NCBI RefSeq assembly: GCF_022458985.1
Contig: NC_061777.1
Coordinates: 17,821,668-17,885,667, forward strand
Direction: 5' to 3'
Source of the DNA: Mugil cephalus
Taxonomy: Eukaryota > Chordata > Actinopteri > Mugiliformes > Mugilidae
Length of the DNA stretch: 64,000 nt
Shown: positions 8,950 through 22,100 of the stretch, in pieces
Position numbering within the stretch: the stretch's first letter is position 1
How the letters are laid out: every line of letters begins with the position of its first letter
Position numbers and translations under genes: made by a program
The notes under the pieces: generated by a model
Seen by the model: only the letters and a program-made list of their open reading frames with translations
Database searches by the model: none
Told to the model about the DNA's origin: nothing

Positions 8950-11900
8950 TGTGCCATATGTAAAATAACTTTACAAAACGTTCCTAATTCATCCATGAAC
9001 TTATAAGAATATAAAGAAAAACAAATGCTTTAGATTCTCACCAGACAAACGTGATCCAATGTCCTCAGGCCTTCGGTTAAAATCTCAGAAAACACATTTT
9101 AAAATAGGAAGCTGGTAAATGTATAAGTAATTTTAGGACATAAATCTGGTGACTTTATTTATAAATAAATAATGTAACTTACACGTGACGTTCTCTCTCA
9201 TTGTCTATGGATGCAAACTCTTTAAAAAGCAGGAACACTTGTTTAGTATCATTTAAATCTGTACGGGTGGGAAAGAAAACAGTGTTTGCGTATTTGAAGA
9301 TAAAGGCCATACATGTTACAATGAATTGTTCTACTTTTAAGCCCGTACAATGCTTAACCTGAATGGTGACCTGAATTTGGTTAAGCCTTTCCTTTTTCCT
9401 ATCTGGCTTTGGAAAAACATTGTAAATTTTTATGGTGTGGACTGCAACAACAAAAAACCCCACCTGAAACTGTGCATAATAAATTATTGGTAACCGTCAA
9501 TCAAACTTGAGCGAGGTTTTTTTTCCTGGTTTTAAACAATAAATCAAGCTTAGAGCTGTTATTTGTTTGCTGTGGCTCCAGTTGTGGCACATTAGCTGTC
9601 AAGTGACAGTTAAAACGAAACGGCGACCAGAATGGCACAAAAGCTGAAGAGGTGCAAAGGTCAAAGGCCAAATCTTGTGTGATTTACTGGTGTGGTACGG
9701 CTTAATTGAAGACAATGACCCCCCCACAACCCACAGCAACATAAAATCAATACCAACAGACCAGTGAGTTTAGCCTGCGTGTGGTTCTTTCAGCCGACAT
9801 CAGGACAGACGACTCCGTCAGAGGAGAAGCACCAGCAGGATATATGTGCTGGACACAATTTAAACAACTATTTCACTGTGCTTATGTTCAGTGAGTGGCA
9901 CACATTTCCAGTTCTCAAGCAAAGTGCAGCGATGATTCAAATATTTATATTATTATATTTGAATCTCTTCCCAAAGTCTCCACGGACAAGGCAATAAAAG
10001 TGAGAGCAAGCCACAAATTGAGCAGATTTGTTGATTTGTTGGGAGATTTTCCAATTTGAGCACATCGTCTTAAACGGCTTTCGACATTCCAGCTTTAGAG
10101 GGCAGACCTAATACCGCCTCTGGTAGTGATGCCATTCATCTACTGCCATGAAACAGGTGCAGCTCACTGCCCGGACGAATTCCTTAAGTACGGAAAACCG
10201 AACGCACGTTGTACGAACGCACGCTATACATGTCAATATAGCTGAATGCATTAAAACTATAATTCACGTTTGTTTACAGTGTAAAGGTCAGTTGCGGCCC
10301 CTTTTTCCAAGGATTGGCTACAGTAAAACTGGATCACACATCATTACGTTTCCTTTCAGGTTTACAGCTCTCGTCTGGGAAATACGCGGTTGTATCATCC
10401 TCATCGTATTTCCCCCAACAAACAACATGAGTTACATAACCAAACTGCGGGTAAATGATTTTAAGATGTCCTCTTTGAGTCATGAACAACAAGGCCACAT
10501 ACTTCTGATGGGTAATGTTTTATTTGCAAAAATGAAACAATGCGACGGTGTAGTGTTTGAGCAGTTACTCTAAAGGTAATACTGGCCCTCTAACCAGGTC
10601 CACTCCTGTGACAACATAACTTACGAACAGTTTCAATCTACACAGACATTTGCATCACTTGCTTCTTGTTATGCAGAGGTCCCGCTGCACGAACGGACAG
10701 ACTGAACTCAATTTAAAAAACCTGTGAATTTCCGCGTGAAAAGCATTTTCGGCATCTATATGGGGCGTGTACTGTTCCACCAAGCTGTGTACAACTCACA
10801 AAACACTCAAAAGTTTAAAACACGATAAGTAACAAACTGTTTAAATCCACTCAGTTAGTTATTAATAAAGCAAAACATCAAACTGATACACATCAAAAAT
10901 ATATTACTGCACTGGTGCTACAGTATGAGACTACGAATCGAGGAGCTAAAACGAGACATACATCAAAAACAAACAGTGCCTTCTGAGTTACGTGTAGGGT
11001 GCGTGTGTGTATACTGTATAAACACAGGACTCTGTGAGGTTTTAGCGAAGCTACTTGATCCAAACAGCCCCACTCTGGAACTACAGCTGTGAGTAAACAT
11101 GAGAGGTCTACAGGATAATTCTTTTGGCAGTGGAATAAGGTCAGCGCCAATCAGAACAGGGACAGAGGAGACGTCTGCGTCCCGGACAAAGTGAGAACTG
11201 CAGAGTTGCAACTGGTGAAATAAAGCACTTGGTTCAATATACAGCTGGTACATGGACAGAATGGAATGATAGGTTCAACGTGGTTCGGGTAAAAACAGCT
11301 GTAGATGGCTTGTTGTTGTTGTCTGTCTAGTGTCATTTCTACATGTCACTATTACATTCCATTCTCACACTGTACCCATGTCGTGTCTGACATGGTTTAA
11401 CCTGCTAGGAATGTGTAAATTGGCTACATGCACTGTACGACAAACATGTAAGAAGGAAATCCTGTAGAAATGATTGTGGTCTTATCTGCGGAGGTCACTG
11501 AACTAAGCATGTTGACGTGAATCTGTGATAGCAGCATTCCTCTATCATGCTTTACCTGCGGTGTAAAATGCTACAATGACAGTGAAAAATAAATAATTCA
11601 AGCACAAATTAAAAACATACACACACAGCCGGTACAGATGTTCAATACTTGATATGCAAGATCCCATATTTTTCAGTTTCAATAATAGTTTTTACACAGA
11701 CTCTGGCTCAGAGTAATACTAACATTCTACTGAACCTTTACCTAAAGGTTTGTTAAGATACTGGATTAAAAAGTTGCCTGACTGACTATAGAGATTTAAT
11801 AAATTATTTAGAGCCAATAAAGAATGAGTATATGCATAATACTTTTGTTGCCTTCAAAAACTTAAAAATGCAGCAATCAAAATTACTCTAATCAAAATTT

Positions 11901-13130
11901 TAAAAAAGATTTTTCTCATGCATTAACACATCTATGTAAAGGATCTGGTCCCGTTCAGGAAACAGCCTCCGGGGCTGCAGGCAGCAAAGTAGGAGCACCC
12001 ACACTGCCGACGAGCTTTCGCGTCAGCGGGACTTGAGATATGAGGGCGTGTTGATAATTTGGAAAAGTGCCTCAAAAATTCCCGACCGCTGCTGATTAAA
12101 ATGTGGGCACGTGGCACCAGAGCCGTGGTCAACGGCGCAGTGCGTGGCAGCGGGACGAGAAGTGAGACACCGGTGATGTGGGAACGGGGCGTTCACGGCA
12201 CGGGTGTTGACTCGAGCCCTGCAGGTGACGAGACGTTTCCGATGTAGCGGGTAACAATCGTGCAGGTTGCTCTCTGAGGCGGGGTGCTCTGAGGACGGCG
12301 CGGCGACGGACCTGCGGCAGACACGTACACACATCGTAAACTATGTGCCAGCAGGATCAAAAGCACTGGAATGAGAGCAATCTTTCCAGCCAATGTGGAA
12401 ATTCTTCTTTCCTCTCCAAGTAGATGACAGATAGCACTGGGTACAGTGGGTGGAGACATACCTTACTAACAGTCGCAGCCACGTATTTACATATTGCATA
12501 TTTGATCTAGAACCTCTCCTCTTTAAGCTAATATGTAAAAAGGTGCTGATGTTCTGGGTTTAACGTGTGTGTGCCTCACAATGTCTCTGGCAGGAACGTG
12601 AGCTGTTTCTAGCATCTTTCAAGCCCCTTCATTGCATGGATCTCATTATTTTGCAGCTATCTGAAGAAGGACCACCATGAAAATGCCGTTCATTCGTAAA
12701 AAAAATGCATTTAAATGGCAGCAAAACAAAATCATGGCCGTAAAAATGCCAATACGCTGTCCGGGACAATGGATGTCCCTCCGGCCAGCCATCCAGGTGG
12801 TAATTAATGAAAAGAGGAGGCCTGAAATGCACTTAATGTGTAGCCACAGTGACAGTGGAGAGGATTCAATAGACATAGATCAGTGAGAGGTGCTGATCGC
12901 CTGTGCTCCAACTACACTGGACACAAAGGACTGCTTGTGTCCCGTAGGCACTTCATCTTAGTTCATATCCGGGCTCCTCTGGGCCAGCCTGGTTATGGCT
13001 CTCCGGGGACCGGAGCAAGATTACTGTGATCGCTCTCTGAATCTTGTCTCTGGAATCACCACATAAGAAACATCTACACAACCCACATGCGGTAGAGTAC
13101 ACACACTTTGGCACACACTCTTACCATTGA
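8950..13130. other. Intergenic region between nkx6.3 and the INPP5A-like gene
   Basis: About 4 kb between two convergent genes. No exon could be recognised and the short open frames look random. It probably includes the 3' untranslated region of the minus-strand phosphatase near 12.2-13.1 kb. A nuclear-receptor-type DR1 site occurs at 9658-9670, within an information-rich stretch at 9530-9740. The rest shows no repeat or gene that I can name. Confidence 0.6.
9658..9670 (+). promoter_or_regulatory. Candidate DR1 nuclear-receptor site (HNF4/RXR type)
   Basis: Two half-sites AGGTCA and AGGCCA are separated by one A, a textbook DR1. HNF4 and RXR heterodimers bind this form. It lies 1.1 kb downstream of nkx6.3, a gut-expressed gene in other vertebrates, so an enterocyte-type enhancer is conceivable. 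Single motifs occur by chance. Confidence 0.3.
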
Positions 13131-13142
13131 GAAGACTCAGAG

Positions 13143-16100
13143 TCAATGGTCATTTGTCTTCAATGAGAAGGTCAGGAACACAGGCTATAAAAAAATAAAT
13201 ACAAAAACATATAGCAGTCACTTCATGTGGTAGATTAGTAGATTACTGAACAACATGCATGGTATTTAACCTGGTACCTTATGGTCTCCCATACAGACAT
13301 TAGGACCCATTGTGTTGTAAACAACACTTTTCTCACTGTCGTCTCTCTGAAAAGAAGAACAAAGCACGACGTCACATTCAGCAGAAAACCTTCCATCCAG
13401 GTCTGTTAAGTGAAAAGACGGCAATAGTATGACACCTGCAAGTTAAATATTGTAAGATTGCAGGAGCAGCACATTTGCGAAGGTTATGAGACTATTATGT
13501 TAACGCTGTAGAAACAGGAAGTTTAGTGATGATAAAAAATAATAAAATATCATGCTTTCAAATCCAGCTGAAATCAGTTCCTGTGTGTTTATGCGAAATA
13601 TGTCTTCCACTACAGGTCACCTATAAACCAGCCTCCAGCTCAACAATGAATTAAAAAAAAAGTTAATTAAAGTAGCTCTCGATGACTCATCCTGCACTGA
13701 AGGGTGTGTGCTAATTTTGTTTCCAGTGAAATGCTTTCTTGAATGGACTGGGGCTTTTTGAAAGGAGACGGCTCTAATTTTACACAAAACATTACTGGCA
13801 ATGAAGAGCATAGGTCTTCAACAGGGGGTCCCGGAGGTACTGCAGCAAAATCGGTTGATTAGACATTTTTTATATATATGTATCCTTTTTTTTTTTAATT
13901 TTACCCCACGAATTTAAATTTATTTAAACACTCATCAACATGAATCCAACTGATTTTAGTTTAGTTTTTAGCTTAATATCGAATGCAAAATGATAATAAA
14001 AATGTATATTTAGAAACAGCACTAGGACGAGTTTAATATAGAACATTGTATAGAATATTGTACATAGGGAGACCCTACTTAATTTCTCCATATGTTTGGG
14101 GGTCCTTGGCCTAAAAACTTTTAAGACCCCTGACACAGTAGGATTTGTCAATATTTCAAAAGAAACATAAGAATGCAGCCAAATAATATGTTAATGCAAA
14201 GTACTGTAATAGTAATATAACCTTTGATTAGATTTTATTATTTTAGTTGAGTGATACTCATCTAATAATTTTATGCAGAAAATATAACTGGAAGTATGAA
14301 GACGCACAACACGCAGAAAGTTATTATTTCCAGCTCCAAATAGAACAACAGTGAACAGTGACTCACCCTGTGGATCAAATCTTGGGCCGTGTGTGACATG
14401 AGGATACGATCACACCAGGCGGGGCAGCGTGTGTTCATGTACTGAGTTGGTTTAGTGTACTCTTCACTGTAAGGGTAGCTGAGCAAGACAGAGAAAAAAC
14501 ACTTGTGTGAAGGTAGGTAAAGCACAAGATATTTTTAAATACACCGTGTTTTCTCAAGTAATTAAGTCACCAGTTGAGTTATTTTACCTGGGTGGAAACG
14601 TGATGTCCTCTTCCCTAATTACATCATGAAAGGCTGCGACTTCTTTGTCGTATTTCAAAAGCTGGGGAACAGAAGCCATTACCGATAAGAAATAAAGGAA
14701 ATGTCAACACATTAAAATACAGGCATAATGTGAATGAATACTACTGCAGTACCGGCGAAAATTCAATTCACTGTCACAGTTATCGTGGCTTTGTTTACCT
14801 CCTTTTGTATTAACTGAACTGTCATTCATAGGACTTTATTTCCGCTGATAAAATCTAATCTAAAATCTGTAAAGACGTCAGATTGTTGGGATCAGTGTGG
14901 GTGAAAGCTTCGACTGTTTTCTTACTGCTCTGCCATTGTCCTCTTGGAAAGCCGCCTGGTGCAGGTACGCAAACAGCTTCTCCTCAATTTGAAGCAGCAC
15001 CTGTGGGCGAAGTCCGAGCAGACTGTCAGAACTAACCAACGCCGGCTGACGTCCTAGAAAGGTTTTTGTTTTAATCACCTGGTGGTCGTTGTCTTTTTCT
15101 TCGCATATGATTTTCTCCACTTCGTTACTGCTGTCCTTCTTCACCGTCTGCACATCTGTAGCGGTGGACAGATGCTGGCCGAGGAAACACAAAATGAAAC
15201 AGAGAGGGTCAAAATCAGACCGATACACTTGCTTACGGCCTAAGCTTTAGGAAAATGAATGCAGCCGCATACCTGTACTAGACTTTGTGTGTCCAGACGG
15301 AAGTTGAAATCCCCAAACAGGAAGAAAGGCAAAGCAGTGTAGCGGTCATCTGATATTCTGGAAAGAAATACTACTGTCAGATATCACAGGGGATCCTCGT
15401 CTTGATTGAGCTTTAATGGGAACTAAGCTGTAACAGCTTTGATCACTTAGTTACAGTAACCTGAATTGTGTCTTTTAATGTCATTTGAAACACTTTACAG
15501 TTTCGTTTTTGCGTCACTGTGTGAAAGTCTGACCTGTTGATGACATATCTGAGAGCATTTTTGCGGTTGGCGGAGTAAATGGAAGGACTGGAGTTGCAGG
15601 CAATGAGGTTGGAGGCATCATGGAACAGGTGGACGTTGACCAGGTCCAGACCTCTGTGAAGAACACACACACAAGCAAAATGTAGTCATGTGTGGCAGGC
15701 GGAGGAGGAGAAGTGGAAACAATGCCAAGGCCTGATATCAGATGGGAGAACATGTGTGAGGGCGTGTGTGCATTTATGTGCCAACGCGGGTGTCACTCAC
15801 GAGGAGCGTTCTTATCAGCGAGTGCACTCGTGTTAATGCCGGAGACCACAAACAAGCACATTAGTCTTTTGTGTGGAGCGTTCGCTCCTTTTCTTGGGCT
15901 GTCACTGCAAAACAATTAATGTGCATCCAACAAACGAGCTGTGTTGACTCACTGAGTGATGTGGTGGCACATAGGTTTTTGGCCTATTGTTATAACCACC
16001 AGGCAACAACACAACACGGCAGATAACCAACAGGAAATAGTTCGGTTTATTGCGAACACAGACCGTAGCAGCAGCGCTGTGTGATGTCCTAGTTTATTTC

Positions 16101-19100
16101 ATGACATACACGTGCAGTGTATGTATTCTTCACTAATAATGTAAAATAAGTTCCTGCACACTGTCTGGGTTTGCTCGAGGGTACAATGATGCGTTGCAAA
16201 AAACGGTGCATAAAACAGCTGATTAGAAGAGATGAGGCCATGGTGGTAAGAAAGCCTGAGCCAAGCCTCATGAGTGGTGTATCAATAAAGGTGTGTGAAG
16301 CAGCTATCTAAAATGGATATTAAATGTCTGATTAAATATTTACTGATTAAAGTTTGCCCGTTCCCTCCAGCAGCTGCTTGTCTTTACAGAATGTTTAACA
16401 CTTGAACACAGATTGAACTGCGTCAGGCTTTGTTTTCAACCTGCAGTTCACCTTTTTAGATTAATGGAGGCAGAACAAACAAACTGTACTAACAACCACA
16501 CATTATATCCTTCTAAAGTTGACTTTACACTTCTTAGCCTGTCTGCTTTTACATGAACCTATAGTGGAATTAATTGCCAGCCCGATTATGTCCACTTGAT
16601 GAATAAATGTCCAACATCCGTTCTATTTTTAACTCCCTTTTTGGTGTTCAGGAAATATTCAGGACTCTTCAGGAAAATGTCTGACTCTCCTGCAGCAAAC
16701 CACCTTTCACTGTTTGCAGGCAGGTGCTGTGAAAGTATTGTGATGTGGGATTTAAAAGCGTTTTATACGTGTGATAAAAACGATAAGACAGACCAATGCG
16801 AAAGGGAACGGGTTTCAGGAAGCACAACAATGATCATAAAAATAGAGCAGAAACGCTAAATAGAGCAGGTCAAAGGAGTGGACTGCTGACCTGTTGTTCA
16901 TAGTCTTTGTAATACGCCGAAGAAACAAGAAAACAAATCATCTGCCAAGTACTTTAGTTAGTTATCAAACTAACATTTATTTGTTTACTAAGGGCTATGT
17001 AATAAGGAATAATCTGTACGGTTGACCCATTTGTGTTTTATTCTTAAATTCTATTTTTTATTTTAACTTGTTATTCTATTTTATATTTCCTATTCTATAT
17101 TTATATTATTTATATATCTCAGGTCTGTACATTTATACCAAGAGCTGCTGAACAGAATTTCGTTGTGCCTTGCATAATGACAATAAAGATTCTTGATTCT
17201 TGATCTTTGTGCTTCAATAATCAAGATAAGAATGAATTATGCACTTTCATTGCTGGCACAGTGTTGTTGTTGTTGTTTTTCATTTCTTTCATGTTTTGAA
17301 TAACTTGTTTTTGTGAATAATGTAGTTGTTTTAATGCTCCCTTATAATGAATGTGTTGTATCAATTAATTGATGTAGTTCATGACTATTAGAATTGTGTA
17401 TTTCTGTTTTGTTTCTGTTATTATTACAGATATTACAATAATAGACAGAGAGGGACTGTTTTGTTTTAAAAGTGTGTCAACGGGACAGATGTTCTCCCAA
17501 CAAACAACCAAAAATGAAAGTGAGTGGGGACTAACCGCGCAGAGACAAACCAAAATGAGATGAGTGTGTGTTACGTACTGGTTGTGTATGATCCAGCGGG
17601 TCCTCATGAAGCCCTTCCTGGACCACTTGAACTGCAAAAGACACAAACCGGAGTGAGTGACTAAACAGCAGCGAGCTAGCTGTGTCTTTAATCGGACTAA
17701 CTGATAATTATTGATTCCTGCACATAATTTGTCTCATCTCCCTGTCAGAGCTGGCAGACAGCCTCAACCGCCCTAGTGGACTCATTTGTCCCAACATCTC
17801 CCTTCGGCCCATGCGGACCCCTCCCCACCACCTACACACGCGCGGACAAGCACACACAGGCGCACAATGACGCACACATACTCACATCAGGCCAGAAATT
17901 CTTTGGGAATTTTTCTTTCTCCACCGTGGCGACCCTGTCCAGAGAGCCCACGTACTTGTTCTGCCCCAACACTGCTTTAAAATCCTTAACTGCGAGCAGG
18001 GGGGGAGCAGTGGGAAGGAGGTGACATGTAAAAGAGTGAGAAAACATGCAAACAGCAATCAATAAACTGGTGTTAACCTCATCAGAGCGGCATACGCGAT
18101 GAGAGGATCTATAAGCGGGCCATTAGGCTGCGTTTGGACGAACAACAATCGGTTTGGGCCAAACGCCGAGTGGCAGCTCCGGGATGTTTATGGTTCTTCC
18201 ATAAGCTTTTCTGAGGAGCTTTTTCACACCTAACGTGACTGGACTATGCAGCAGCGAAATAACAGCTGCACTTTAAATTCTGGTTCTTTGCCAACGTCTG
18301 GCCGAGAGTGTTAGCCGTCGTACTGTCATTACGGACGGAGACGTGTCCTAAAATACCACAAATTAAAATAAAAAAATGCAAGATTTGATGAGTGGTATGC
18401 AACAATGTGCTTTTACTACATCACGAGTGGGAGAACAGCAAATTAAGCAAAGCACATAATACATATTAGTTCTAAAACTGTCTTAGAAAAGGAAAATAAA
18501 AGCATACATCGAAATTCATAAATACTAAATATGGAAAATGAATGGAAATGTAAGGAGATTTACCATTAAAGTCATATTGATAGATATTTTTCAGTGTCTT
18601 GTGGATGAAGTACATGCTCCCCAGTGCCTGTGGAGAGAAAAGGACATTTTTGTGACTTGGAGCAACGCAACAGAAGTACAATTATAACAAACCACTAATA
18701 TATATATATATATATATTTATTTATTTGATTATTTTTCTGCTTGACTTGTGCCGCTGTGGCATTTGAGAGTCAATAAAGCATTATCTTATGTTATCTCTT
18801 ATCTTATAAATAAATGATTAAATAAAAACACGCCGCTCCTAAAGTTTCTTTCCGAAAAGCAAATCTGCATACACGTGTGCCATTTACACTACTGCAGCTT
18901 TAAGTTTTATAAACCCATTAAATCAAACAACACAGCGGTGAATGCGGGCGATTGCGAGTCAAACAAAAATGAGGTAAAAACAGGAGAAATCATCTCTGAC
19001 GCGATGGACTGAACCTCCCATCGCGCCGGCTGAAATGTGAACCCTTTATTGAATGAGACGGTGCGACACACAGTGCATTGCTGCTCGCCGAAAAGACACA

Positions 19101-22100
19101 TGAAACTTTAAAGAATAGAGACGTTCCAAGCTGGGGCGTTTAACTGCGAGGCACATCCACAAACTGCCCCTCGGACACACACTACAGCGTCCAATCACTC
19201 CCTGACACGGGGCTGACAATTTTTAATGTACTAACTGCCTGCTCCACTGATCTGATTAATCATGCCCTGTGAGATCAATAAAGACAGAAAATTAAAACCA
19301 TTTAAAAGGTATTAAGCAGTAGGCCTGCTGTCTGCCAGCGCTGCCGCTGTGACTGGGGGCCGAAGAAAAATCAGCCCGGCACTCGGAGGGCTCGGGGCGT
19401 GACGGACCGCCGTGCCCCCCCCCCGCCCCCAGCTCCCTTTCACAAACACATCCAGCCGGAGCATGAGAGATCTCTCCCTGAAGAGATCATTTATCTTCAG
19501 TGCCAAACTTGTCCTCATTTAATAAAATGGAAGCGTCTCCGTCGTCGGCTCCAGTGACCAGCAATTAGTGACCGACTTGTCTAAACTAAGGTTAGAACGT
19601 GGTCGGGCAGTTATGCGGTGCACGTCTGTCTGGGCCGCTAACCGACCGAGAAGCGATTTTTCCGAAAAGTCGGTATTTTGCTTGGGCCGGTGTTACGATT
19701 CTCGTAAAGCATTAAAAGCGTTCTGGTAATTAGCTCATGAGCTCATCAGGCCTGGTTTTTGTTGGATTAGTAACAATGTTTTATCAAGCAAAGTACCATG
19801 CACACACAGTCTCCTCCACATTCTCCTCCACATACTCGGCCAAACACCCATCTTCATCAATCAGGTTTGTGCACAGTTTAATAAAAAAATATTGACTTAC
19901 AAGTGATTTTTTATCAAAACACCATTTGTACCGGGAATGCATGCAAGCCTGCCACCCCCCCCCCTCTCTGTAGCCCCCTCTGAAAGAGAACCCCCCCACC
20001 CCCACTCCTCCCAAACTCTCTAGTGGCCATATAACTGATGATCTGCAGCCGAGGGGAAACAAATTGAAAATCAATGCAGGTGGCACAGACGAAATGAGAA
20101 TGAGCCATTGGATGTGGTGGCGGTGGTGGTGGTGGTGATGGGGGGGTTGCAACCCTCTCAGGGCAAACAGCGGAGGGTGCAAACACTGAACTGCAGGGAA
20201 ACTTAGTCCCAGCTGTCTCCCAACACACTTTATTTATCGTGCACAAATGGGCTGGGATCAATAGTTTTAATCTAGAGTTAAATGTATTGACTTTGGCCTG
20301 TCTACTCCACACCTGGCCATTGACTTTCCCCTTTTTACTTCATGCACCTTCAGTCTACAGATGCAGCCGCTGACCCCTTCTGTCAGACGTCCACTCTGAG
20401 GGTATCACCGGGGAGGAGCAAGGGTTAATACCTTGAGAAATACCCGGCGGTCCCGCTCCGAGGAAGACACCAGAAGCGTGCTTGTGCTGTGTGAGGTCAC
20501 TTGACGGCAAGAAAGGGGCTTTCAGCACAGGTGTGGAGACTGAGGCCGATCTCATGACCCCGAACGGCATCCCACCGATACCGTAACGGCGCTTTAGTAG
20601 CTTAAGTGCTGGAGCTCAGGCTTCAGCTACAGAGACAGACTCCGGGTTCAACAACAGGTGAAGTTAAGAAATGCAGGCAGCAGCGTGGGTGACAAGACAA
20701 ACCTCCTTTTAACAATATCTGCCCTATCTGTGGCCACACAGTGTGAGGACAACACTATTGTTTCGTACTAGGTCATTGAGATCTATGTCACTTACATGAT
20801 GCAGTGATTTTCCACCTCTAAGATTGTGAGCCTTGATCTATGAAACTTCACAAACCTAGAATCATAGATCATCAACCTAGAATCAAATCTACGCACTGAG
20901 TCTGAGCACGCTCTGATTGTCTCAAATTATGCAAGTTTTTCTTTTACTTCTTGAAGCTGATTGTCATTAAAAGAAATGGAAAATGTTGAGAATTGAGTTG
21001 AGTTTTTATCGTCTCCTGTGGAAAATTACATTTGTTGCAATTATCCTTAAACAAATGTCTCCATGAAACCAAATAATAAATAATGAGTAATACATTTGAT
21101 CAGATATTATGGTACAGAGGTATAAATAAATCCAGTAATACACAGAATCTACTATTATCTAGCATAATCACTATTTTATTATTTGTTTAGAAGTCACACC
21201 CAGTCATTTTTTGTATCAAAAGCCCTGAGAACACTCCCACGTTCATACTGTTTACACAGAACACGATTTACTTAGACTTTTTCTGATACTCCCTTACAAT
21301 GTTGTAACACTGTAGCTGATTTAAATTGACAACAAGATACGCCAGATGTAGACTGAGCAGCAGCGTCTCCAAACTCCACTCCTTCTGATTTTCTCCTGAA
21401 AGGTGCAGCGGTGCCTGCAGCTCGCTCTGAGCTCTGACATGGACGAGGGCCCCATCTAGTGGAAGCACAGGGGAACCACTCTGACTGAGACGTCTGTGTG
21501 TTTCTTACCGTGAAGCTGTCTTCTGCCTTAAACTGGTTGTCCACATAAATGCAGACCCTGTCGAAGTCCTTCATTTCCTCACTGGACTCAAGGTTCCTGG
21601 GGGAAAACACAAACAGCACAAAGACGGAACTAAACAAGTTAATATTCGGACATATTTACACACCAAACTATTTTTAGATTTGTATTCTGTCATGCTATTA
21701 GAAAGCAAAATATCTGAAATGCACATTTAGCTGTGTATTTTACTACACTCTTTCTACTGGAAAATGCATGCAAATTATTACCTGGTAACTAATTTGCATA
21801 TTTACGTGCCAAAACAAGTAATAGTAGTCTTAATGTAAATAATGAACTGGGGAATCATTGTGTTATGTTTAACACGAATAGTGGTCACCAGTACAAATGT
21901 ATGTATCTTTAAAGGAAGTTTTCCTCATATTCTCAGACAGAAATGTTCATGTCAGTAGTTCTTCTTACTCTATGCAAATCAAACTTTCCAGTTTTATTCC
22001 TGCCTATATTCAGAAGAAGGGCTTTGTCAATCATTTATTTCACATTTTGCTTTTAAAAACATGTCAAACATTGATTTTTGTCCACTTGTTGACAGTTGTT

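Noticed and set aside
10148-10573. Open frame of 141 codons between nkx6.3 and the phosphatase gene
   Set aside because: No recognisable domain or codon pattern, no splice support, and the length is within chance for AT-rich sequence.
12193-12459. Minus-strand frame with a hydrophobic segment (KIALIPVLLILLA), considered as an alternative membrane-anchoring last exon of the INPP5A-like gene
   Set aside because: The acceptor-like AG I examined just upstream (CCCAG near 12440) does not join exon 14 in this frame, and the exon at 13143-13184 gives a conserved, in-frame ending. Kept only as something transcript reads could overturn.
19914-20312. Polyhistidine-rich minus-strand frames
   Set aside because: They are a translation of the GGT microsatellite at 20114-20138 inside an intron.
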